From positions 1 through 22,692 of the IMG/VR virus record IMGVR_UViG_3300032163_000110: a stretch of 22,692 nt of DNA, one strand, 5' to 3'. Below the pieces are notes generated by a model. The model worked only from the letters and a program-made list of their open reading frames with translations. It was not told where the DNA came from and ran no database searches. A program made the position numbers and the translations under genes. Of the stretch, positions 5,652-10,895 are shown piece after piece (position 1 is the first letter of the stretch; each line of letters begins with the position of its first letter). The stretch comes from a virus.

Positions 5652-6403
5652 TCCTCTATCTCCATGCCAAGACTCTTGCCCTGAGATTTAGGTTTATAAT
5701 CAGGCTGCTTCTCAATTTTGAATTTGGTATCGTGCTTCAGCCAGTTCCTAATCCTGTTCTTCCAAGCACCGGTCCGCTCTGGCTTATCGCTGAAGTAGTC
5801 GGCAAGGGATTTCATGTTCTCGATAGTGAGGTTGCTGAACTCTTTACCGATTGCCCTGAGCCACTCCAAATCTTCACCCTCTTTATACTGCCAGCCGGAT
5901 AATGATTTGCAGATGGCTAACAACTCCGATTCTAGCGGTGTGGGTATCAGAACATCATTGAGTTTGGTAGTTGTTTCAGGTTTCTTTACCGACTTTGGTT
6001 TGGGTGGTGGCTCTGGGGAAGTTAGTTGCTTTCTCTTTTCGGCGGATATTCTGCCAGCCTCACGCCTTATCTCCCTGATGGATTCAAGTTTAGCCTTATC
6101 CTTGTTCACTCTCTCGCTGAAGAACTTGTCATCTTCTTTTTTGAACAGGCGGAATTTGATACAGTCGTCAATGAACTTCTTGACTTCCTCTGGGGTTTTG
6201 TCTAAGTCAATACCTATCGCCTCAAAGGTAAACTCATCATAGCCTAAACTGCAATCCGCCTCTTGCCTGAGTTTCAAGGCGATAAGAATATAGCTTCCGA
6301 AGGCAGCCATATTCTCGTGATACTTACGGAGAAGTTTTACCTTCGGGTCATCGTAAGCATTTACATCCAGCTTGATGTAGAAACTATCTTTATCGTTCGG
6401 CAT
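5648..6403 (-). CDS. DUF4373 (Lin1244/Lin1753-like) replication protein
   Basis: The 251-residue protein begins MPNDKDSFYIKLDVNAYDDP, then KVKLLRKYHENMAAFGSYIL, and has the FRLFKKEDDKFFSERVNKD block near 103-121. This is the N-terminal winged-helix domain known as DUF4373 or Lin1244/Lin1753, found in phage replication initiators next to a DnaC-like loader. A basic, proline-rich linker (about 130-155) leads to a C-terminal helical domain (WLRAIGKEFSNLTIENMKSL), which resembles DnaD-like regions that contact DNA. It probably opens or marks the phage origin. The ribosome binding site sits inside the end of the preceding small gene. No origin iterons were evident inside the gene. Confidence 0.82.
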   Translation of the reverse strand: MPNDKDSFYIKLDVNAYDDPKVKLLRKYHENMAAFGSYILIALKLRQEADCSLGYDEFTFEAIGIDLDKTPEEVKKFIDDCIKFRLFKKEDDKFFSERVNKDKAKLESIREIRREAGRISAEKRKQLTSPEPPPKPKSVKKPETTTKLNDVLIPTPLESELLAICKSLSGWQYKEGEDLEWLRAIGKEFSNLTIENMKSLADYFSDKPERTGAWKNRIRNWLKHDTKFKIEKQPDYKPKSQGKSLGMEIEE

Positions 6404-6411
6404 CTAGGAAA

Positions 6412-6570
6412 TTACCCTCTCCATCGCTTAACCTTATATTTAATATTCCAATAAACTTCAAAGGGCATTAATACAAGAGCGCTAATGCAAACAAACAATC
6501 CCCAAAAGAACAAGAAGAAAGCGTTATGGTTTGTCAACCAGCAATCTACTTCCTCATCATATAATCCCAT
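6412..6570 (-). CDS. Single-pass membrane peptide (52 aa)
   Basis: ATG at 6570 is preceded by a strong AAAGGAGGGG six bases upstream, and TAA lies at 6412-6414. The peptide has an acidic start (MGLYDEEVDCWLTN), one hydrophobic span (AFFLFFWGLFVCISALVLMP) and a basic end (YWNIKYKVKRWRG). By the positive-inside rule it should sit with its N-terminus outside and C-terminus in the cytoplasm. No family recognised. It stands between the HNH gene and the replication gene, so it is not part of the lysis cluster. Confidence 0.65.
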   Translation of the reverse strand: MGLYDEEVDCWLTNHNAFFLFFWGLFVCISALVLMPFEVYWNIKYKVKRWRG

Positions 6571-6593
6571 ATTCTACCCCTCCTTTATTCAGG

Positions 6594-7169
6594 CTAGGTG
6601 GGGACTAGTGTGCTCATAGAGCACCTTAGTTCTACGTTTTCAGCTTCCAGCAATGTAACCCTTGCCTCCAATTGCTTGATTAGATTAGTTTGTCTTTTTA
6701 CCTCTTTGTTCAAAAAGGTATTATGTTTGCCTTGTTTAGGTAAGAGTTCCAAATTCTCAATCCTGTTATCATCTTTGATACCATTTTTATGATGCACCGT
6801 TTCCCAAGGTAGGAGACATCGGTTAAGATATTTTGCCATAACGAGGCGATGTTCTAACACATACCGCCTGCTTTTTTGAGCCATCGGATAGAAAAAATCA
6901 TCTGGCAAAACTAGTATTTCAATATAACCTGTTCTAATCTTATTGCGACCACCCTTCCAATGGTTGGCATCAAGTCCCTTTGCTCTTATATGCCGGAGTT
7001 TATTCGCACAAGAATGGCATCTTGGATTTCGTGGTTTGCCACGTTGTTCTCTAACCCAACGTTGCCTCCCACAATCAATACATGCTCGCCATATTCGTTT
7101 GTGAGAATACGGATAACCGATTTCTTTCCCGTTTATAGTTTCACCCATATCTATCAACTTATTCACCAC
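6594..7169 (-). CDS. HNH endonuclease (zinc-finger plus HNH), early-region copy
   Basis: The 191-residue product has an N-terminal zinc module (CIDC at 30-33, CHSC at 51-54), a linker with NHWKGGRNK, then an HNH core: EHRLVMAK (106-113), HHKNGI (126-131) and DDNRIENL (133-140). A C-terminal coiled coil follows (KQLEARVTLLEAENVEL). The H-x-N-x-N layout is that of HNH_3-type endonucleases, which often behave as homing enzymes inserted between phage genes. The start shown is a GTG at 7169; the ATG at 7148 (MGETINGK) is an alternative, and neither has a strong ribosome binding site. It interrupts the replication and recombination genes and resembles the copy at 21035-21559. Confidence 0.88.
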   Translation of the reverse strand: MVNKLIDMGETINGKEIGYPYSHKRIWRACIDCGRQRWVREQRGKPRNPRCHSCANKLRHIRAKGLDANHWKGGRNKIRTGYIEILVLPDDFFYPMAQKSRRYVLEHRLVMAKYLNRCLLPWETVHHKNGIKDDNRIENLELLPKQGKHNTFLNKEVKRQTNLIKQLEARVTLLEAENVELRCSMSTLVPT

Positions 7170-7176
7170 TCAATTC

Positions 7177-8337
7177 TTAAAGTAACTTGCCCTTGGGTGC
7201 CTCATCCTTGCCTCGTTGAAAGGCCGCCATGATTTCATCGAACTGCCATTTCTTCAGGTCGCCCAACTTGGAGACTTCCCACTTCTTGTCAACCTTCATA
7301 TACTTGCCGAGTTGAGTTAGGGTTACACCAGTCTGCTTTATCATATCACCGAGTTTTAGGAGCTCATCGTTGTTGACTCGCCTATCTTCTTTGGCAGGAG
7401 TTGGCTCTGGTTTAGACTCTGATGATTTCTCTTTAGAGGTTTGCATTTCCTGTCTCACTTCTTCGGCAAGTTTATCCTCAGTTTCAGCACCCTCGATGTC
7501 TGAGGCTTCGGTAATCTCCCCTGTCTTTTCATCCACTACCCGGACTTCACTCCCGATGTAAGCCTCGTCAATAACCTCAACATCTTGTGGGATGGAGTCG
7601 GGGAATAGTCTGCTAAAAGCCTGTCTCTCGGACCTGATAAAAGCCATGTTAGCTTTTGTGTTACCTTTATCAGTTCCGTAGGGCGTATCCTTGAGGAGAT
7701 AATGACCATATCCCTGAGCTTCGAGTCCACCTTTAGTCTTTAGTTTGGTTATGGCTACTATCCTATCTGTCTGGACTTCGCCAAAGATAGTTTTCTGCTC
7801 TTCCTCTGTCATTACCCGTGGTGTATTGTCTACATAAGAGAAACTGCCAAAACGAGCCATCATCTTGCGTGTGGCATTGATGCCCAGGACTGTGGACCAA
7901 GTTCGTTTCTCTCCCTGACCGAAGGGGATGATGTAGATTTCTTTCATAAGAGGGTGCAAGCCGAAGTCCTTGCAAATTATGGCAGTCCTTATTATCTGGT
8001 TGTCGGGCACTTCGGGATAAACCAGTCTTAGCACTTCCATTGCCTGTTGTTTTGAGAGCACCCCGGTAGTCGGATACCTCATAAGAGCCGTTGTCTTTTC
8101 TTCCCCGTGTTCTTTCTCCATTTCTTCCCTCCTTGTTGGTATATTCAACTCTTTCGGTTCTTGAAATTCTCTGGCTATGCCTTCGTGTTTCGGATTAGCC
8201 TTGCATTGAAGATAAGGTAGCTTCTTCTGCAAATCAAAGAAACTCTCAAGTTGGCTACCACATTCAGCGCAGACATTTCGTTTTAAGAGCTTCTTGAGTA
8301 GCGTTCTATCATCGCTTTCGAGATAGTAGACCATCAT
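7177..8337 (-). CDS. RecT-family single-strand annealing protein
   Basis: The core has ICKDFGLHPLMKEIYIIPFG, then WSTVLGINATRKMMARFG, and later ANMAFIRSERQAFSRLFPDS. These are the hallmark blocks of RecT/Bet annealing proteins, which pair complementary single strands during phage recombination. An N-terminal extension of about 90 residues carries CAEC and a second Cys, a possible zinc site not typical of RecT. A long acidic linker (about 270-325) leads to a C-terminal helical tail. I chose the ATG at 8337, one base after the upstream stop and next to an AGGTGAG site. The next ATG (8334) is equally possible, and a TTG at 8358 is unlikely. Confidence 0.85.
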   Translation of the reverse strand: MMVYYLESDDRTLLKKLLKRNVCAECGSQLESFFDLQKKLPYLQCKANPKHEGIAREFQEPKELNIPTRREEMEKEHGEEKTTALMRYPTTGVLSKQQAMEVLRLVYPEVPDNQIIRTAIICKDFGLHPLMKEIYIIPFGQGEKRTWSTVLGINATRKMMARFGSFSYVDNTPRVMTEEEQKTIFGEVQTDRIVAITKLKTKGGLEAQGYGHYLLKDTPYGTDKGNTKANMAFIRSERQAFSRLFPDSIPQDVEVIDEAYIGSEVRVVDEKTGEITEASDIEGAETEDKLAEEVRQEMQTSKEKSSESKPEPTPAKEDRRVNNDELLKLGDMIKQTGVTLTQLGKYMKVDKKWEVSKLGDLKKWQFDEIMAAFQRGKDEAPKGKLL

Positions 8338-8338
8338 C

Positions 8339-8809
8339 TCACCTGATAAAGAAAGCAAAAGTCGGGGTCTCGGTTATTGTCCCATTCGCTTTCAGGTTTT
8401 CCTCGCTGATAAGCCCGCCTTTTACTAAGCCCTCCAGAGCCTTGACATTAATTGTTTCCTCGATTACCGCCGGGGCATACTTCTCATAGATTTTCTTGAA
8501 AGGCTCGACATGGTATGACTTCGACATGCGCCGGTACTTGACCGCATATTCTCCAGCCTCAACATTCTGGTATGAGCCGTGAGTTTCAACCGCTGCCTTG
8601 ATTTGCTTCTGGAGTTCGGTTATCGTAACACCGCTTTTGGCAATAGCTTCAACTATTTCAGCACAATGGACTTGGAGTTCGGCTTCGAGGGAAGTCATGA
8701 CACCCTGCTCATTGTGGAGTTTATCGAGCAAGGCTTTAACCTCTGGCGGATTGATTAGTTTCTCCGCACTATTGGAATAATCTGGCTTTTTAGCTTCTTT
8801 CTCAGTCAT
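8339..8809 (-). CDS. Recombination-module protein of unknown function (156 aa)
   Basis: ATG at 8809 has GGAGGG seven bases upstream. The N-terminal half is a long coiled-coil-like helix (EVKALLDKLHNEQGVMTSLE...). The middle HGSYQNVEAGEYAVKYRRMS and the end TPTFAFFIR form a beta-rich domain. The short gap to the RecT gene (one base) links it to recombination. In other phages this place is often filled by an exonuclease or a Gam-like nuclease inhibitor. The coiled-coil part would suit a Gam-like protein, but the match is weak, so I leave it unnamed. I saw no exonuclease motif. Confidence 0.65.
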   Translation of the reverse strand: MTEKEAKKPDYSNSAEKLINPPEVKALLDKLHNEQGVMTSLEAELQVHCAEIVEAIAKSGVTITELQKQIKAAVETHGSYQNVEAGEYAVKYRRMSKSYHVEPFKKIYEKYAPAVIEETINVKALEGLVKGGLISEENLKANGTITETPTFAFFIR

Positions 8810-8827
8810 TTGGTTTCCCTCCTCTTT

Positions 8828-9112
8828 CTATCCTGTATTTTTGTATAGTAGTTTTCTGGATTTGTAATGTTCAATCATCCTCTGAAAATCCTCTTTATAG
8901 TGGCTTGAGATAGGACCGTACCCAAAGCCACCAATAACTAGTTTGTCACAGCGTGGACACTTCCAAAGGTCAGCATCATACAAGTCGCAGGGACCGAAGT
9001 CTGCCATGTCCAATACGCCCACCCCGTTTGTTTCAGGTCTCATTTCGCAGTTGCACTCTGGACATACTGGTCTGTGATAGCCAGATATGACTTGCTTCTC
9101 AGTTAATGCCAT
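8828..9112 (-). CDS. Zinc-ribbon protein (94 aa)
   Basis: The product has CPECNCEM near residues 17-24 and CPRC near 52-55, giving two paired-cysteine knuckles with an aromatic turn between (FGPCDLYDADLW). This is a zinc ribbon of the general 'C-x2-C ... C-x2-C' type. The C-terminal half (HYKEDFQRMIEHYKSRKLLY) is a basic helix. It may bind nucleic acid or another protein in the early operon. No named family is recognised. Confidence 0.65.
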   Translation of the reverse strand: MALTEKQVISGYHRPVCPECNCEMRPETNGVGVLDMADFGPCDLYDADLWKCPRCDKLVIGGFGYGPISSHYKEDFQRMIEHYKSRKLLYKNTG

Positions 9113-9132
9113 TTTCTCACCCTTCCTCCTAT

Positions 9133-9396
9133 TTATACTCTATGAAACGCCATGCCTTTATGGGAAATAACTCCCACTATCGGCTTAATCTCATTGCCCT
9201 GCTTGTCAAAAGTCCTCTGGCATAATGTGCATTCTAGTTTGCCTTCATCATTTGGCATTATCGAGCCACCGCAAAAGGGTCTTGTGCATTTAGGAAAATT
9301 GCCCATCGCCAAGTCTCTTTCAAAAGTTAAATCAGGTCTGAGATGTAAGATTTGGGCTTGCTGTATTAGTGATAAGTGTTGCCATGCGATAGCCAT
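9133..9396 (-). CDS. Zinc-ribbon protein (87 aa)
   Basis: ATG at 9396 follows GGGAGGG with a seven-base spacer. The N-terminal third is a helix-rich segment (AWQHLSLIQQAQILHLRPDL); the middle has CTRPFCGGS and CTLC about 14 residues apart, a four-cysteine ribbon, and the end is beta-like (IKPIVGVISHKGMAFHRV). It is the first gene after the regulator at 9488-9646 and shares its transcript. No family recognised. The ribbon suggests a nucleic-acid-binding or regulatory role. Confidence 0.65.
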   Translation of the reverse strand: MAIAWQHLSLIQQAQILHLRPDLTFERDLAMGNFPKCTRPFCGGSIMPNDEGKLECTLCQRTFDKQGNEIKPIVGVISHKGMAFHRV

Positions 9397-9487
9397 TTCT
9401 TAACCCTCCCTATCCATTCCATTACCCTTGCCAATAAAGTGCCTAGAATTCGATTGTAGCGTGTCTAGCGAGGCATTGAGCCATCAT

Positions 9488-9646
9488 TTAGTCTTTCCTC
9501 TTATGGCTTCTCAGTCCTTGAACGATTGTCCAAATAACCCAGCTATTACGACTAACCTGTTTTTTGTCTACCTTCTGTTGAACCTTTGCCATCAGGTCTT
9601 TTTTGATTCTTACTGCTAGAATTACTGTGTCCCTTGCTTTTGTCAT
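9488..9646 (-). CDS. Ribbon-helix-helix regulator, first gene of the early operon
   Basis: ATG at 9646 is about four bases downstream of the predicted start of transcription. The 52-residue protein reads MTKARDTVILAVRIKKDLMA, then KVQQKVDKKQVSRNSWVIWT and a basic end. 'TVILAVRI' is a DNA-contacting strand, 'KKDLMAKVQQKVDKK' helix 1, and 'SRNSWVIWTIVQGL' helix 2, the arrangement of Arc/CopG/MetJ-type dimeric regulators. A longer frame extends upstream to 9763, but it runs through a terminator and palindrome, so ATG 9646 is preferred. Its position under a promoter with an inverted repeat on the -10 box suggests autorepression of the early operon. Confidence 0.8.
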   Translation of the reverse strand: MTKARDTVILAVRIKKDLMAKVQQKVDKKQVSRNSWVIWTIVQGLRSHKRKD

Positions 9647-9664
9647 GGTAATACCAATCTTACC
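9647..9664 (-). promoter_or_regulatory. Inverted repeat over the early -10 box (candidate operator)
   Basis: Read on the minus strand this is GGTAA-8 bases-TTACC, arms of 5 bp. It covers the -10 TAAGAT and the predicted start point, directly in front of the regulator ATG. A dimeric ribbon-helix-helix protein bound here would block RNA polymerase. The arms are short, so confidence is moderate. Confidence 0.45.
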
Positions 9665-9685
9665 ACTAAAAAATGCCTTTGTCAA
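9657..9685 (-). promoter_or_regulatory. Early sigma70-like promoter
   Basis: Minus strand: TTGACA (9685-9680), a 17-base spacer, then TAAGAT (9662-9657), with TGG directly before it, an extended -10. Predicted start about 9650, so the mRNA leader to the ATG at 9646 is only about 4 bases. It drives the regulator and probably the whole early operon to 1685. Confidence 0.8.
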
Positions 9686-9690
9686 TAGTT

Positions 9691-9707
9691 TGCAAAATAT
9701 TTTTGCA
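9691..9707. promoter_or_regulatory. 17-bp perfect palindrome upstream of the early promoter
   Basis: TGCAAAATATTTTTGCA: arms of 7 bp (TGCAAAA/TTTTGCA) with a 3-base centre. It lies 5 bp upstream of the -35 box of the early promoter and just past the late terminator. Such a position fits an activator or repressor site, possibly for a phage or host protein. It is AT-rich, so it could also be an intrinsic bend. Confidence 0.55.
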
Positions 9708-9710
9708 TAA

Positions 9711-9747
9711 CAAAAAATCCCCCCTTCCCTTATCAGGGGAAAGGGGG
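9711..9747 (-). terminator. Rho-independent terminator of the late operon
   Basis: On the minus strand an 11-bp stem (one G-U pair) formed by 9747-9737 with 9729-9719, a 7-base loop and then ATTTTTTG. It comes 25 bases after the last late-gene stop (9772). The plus strand has no T-run after it, so it acts on minus-strand transcripts only. It separates late transcription from the early promoter. Confidence 0.88.
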
Positions 9748-9771
9748 TAAGATTAATAAACAACCTTTTAT

Positions 9772-10023
9772 TTATCGGAACAGCTCTGTGATTTTGACAA
9801 TGCCGAACCCTAGACCGCTACCACCGGCAATAAAACAAAATATCCCGACACACTTTCGTTTAAATTGATAATAATCGGCACGGAATTCCCTGTCCTGATT
9901 GCAATGCTGCTCGAATGTTTTGAGAAGTCCAGTCCCACCATTATAGCCCTTCAGAGCCGTGGCGATTGAGGCTACTTCGGTTAGTAGATTATCAACCTTT
10001 TCTTCTAGCGTGGCATCGCTCAT
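9772..10023 (-). CDS. Coiled-coil plus C-terminal membrane anchor, XhlA-like lysis-associated protein
   Basis: The 83-residue product has an N-terminal heptad-like helix (LEEKVDNLLTEVASIATALK), a polar middle (QHCNQDREFRADYYQFKRK) and one hydrophobic segment near the end (VGIFCFIAGGSGLGFGIVKI). The shape, a coiled coil and a single C-terminal membrane span in about 80 residues, matches XhlA-type proteins that work next to holins. It starts one base after the stop of a holin-like gene and is the last gene before the late terminator. The family name is by analogy of layout, not by strong sequence match. Confidence 0.65.
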   Translation of the reverse strand: MSDATLEEKVDNLLTEVASIATALKGYNGGTGLLKTFEQHCNQDREFRADYYQFKRKCVGIFCFIAGGSGLGFGIVKITELFR

Positions 10024-10024
10024 C

Positions 10025-10213
10025 TTACTTGCCTACTGGTTGAGATGTGGTAAATCTCAGGATGATGTTCACTATGGCTAGAATAGAAGTAGCAAATGCA
10101 GCCTGAACTTCAGTATCAAGTTCTATCCCGAATTGGCTATTCAGGATAATGCCTACGATAGCGATGAAGTTCACCCATAGTGTCTTGCTGACATAAAAAT
10201 GCTTTGTCTCCAT
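10025..10213 (-). CDS. Holin-like small membrane protein
   Basis: ATG at 10213 has AAGGAGGT seven bases upstream. The 62-residue product reads METKHFYVSKTLWVNFIAIV, with hydrophobic segments at about 10-27 and 37-54 separated by a short acidic turn (GIELDTEVQ), and ends RFTTSQPVGK. 'SKT-x-WVN-x-IAI-x-GIIL' and 'SILAIVNIILRF' resemble a small two-span phage membrane protein often annotated as a holin. It is followed by the XhlA-like gene, a common lysis pair. No endolysin is found nearby, so the enzyme it would release is elsewhere or outside the window. Confidence 0.7.
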   Translation of the reverse strand: METKHFYVSKTLWVNFIAIVGIILNSQFGIELDTEVQAAFATSILAIVNIILRFTTSQPVGK

Positions 10214-10226
10214 TATTGTAACCTCC

Positions 10227-10895
10227 TTAACTTTTCCTTATAATAGCTATTCCTATTAAGTCTCCATCTGCTACTGGTGTTGGTACTACATATTCAATAT
10301 ACAACTGAGCCGCTTTGGCAGGAGTATCATTATAAGAATAAGCCTGTCTGCGTGTGCTGGCAGTTTGGGTACTTCTATTTGCATGGTCGTCCCAAAAGAT
10401 AACTATATCGTCTGTACCATCTCCTAACCATGTAGGTAAACCTATTATCTCCTGAATAATCGTCTTGATTTCAGGGGAAGCATACTTAGCATTCACCTCC
10501 CAAGCATCAATACCATCCCAGTTAACATAAGCAGTTGTAGGATTGCCAGCATCCCAACCAACAGCACCTTGGCTGTTACCCCGCCTTCCCTGATAGTTGG
10601 CTACGGTGCCAAAGGTGGCTGGGGTTGCAGTCTTTTCACCAATGATTACTGAGTTAACTGTGGTAAGTGCATCTGCCACTCTAGCAGTTAATATAAGATA
10701 AGCCGTGGTTATAATTGCACCAACTGGTATGGCAACATTGAGAAACCGTAGACCACCACCTACCTTATAGTTTGTGCTGGTTATGTACCCTACGGACTGA
10801 CCAACATTGGTCAAGTCTATATCCCAAGCACCACTAAGGAGACGGACTACACAATCATCCGTGCTTGCTGCTACTTGCTTTGTAAGAATGGTCAT
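10227..10895 (-). CDS. DNRLRE-like beta-sandwich surface protein
   Basis: The 222-residue protein contains GGLRFLNVAIPVGAIITTAY and LILTARVADALTTVNSVIIG, followed by IIQEIIGLPTWLGDGTDDIV and AAQLYIEYVV. The order (LRF-x-IP-x-GA-x-I-x-x-A-x-L, then a central 'IIQEI' helix and a final 'LYIEY' strand) matches the DNRLRE/jelly-roll domains found in cell-surface and phage fibre proteins. It starts in an ATGA overlap with the large repeat fibre, so they are made together. The likely role is part of the tail fibre or an attached receptor-binding module. Confidence 0.7.
   Translation of the reverse strand: MTILTKQVAASTDDCVVRLLSGAWDIDLTNVGQSVGYITSTNYKVGGGLRFLNVAIPVGAIITTAYLILTARVADALTTVNSVIIGEKTATPATFGTVANYQGRRGNSQGAVGWDAGNPTTAYVNWDGIDAWEVNAKYASPEIKTIIQEIIGLPTWLGDGTDDIVIFWDDHANRSTQTASTRRQAYSYNDTPAKAAQLYIEYVVPTPVADGDLIGIAIIRKS

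Noticed and set aside
6525-6545. TTGACA-like hexamer on the minus strand near 6530
   Set aside because: The sequence 17 bases downstream does not resemble a -10 box, and it lies inside the small membrane-peptide gene.
9397-9487. Possible small gene or leader in the 91-base gap after the regulator
   Set aside because: Only a 14-codon frame with poor start context; no hairpin or conserved motif seen. Treated as an untranslated spacer.
9647-9763. Longer N-terminus for the ribbon-helix-helix protein starting at TTG 9763
   Set aside because: It would translate through the terminator, palindrome and promoter. The ATG at 9646 fits both the family length and the promoter.
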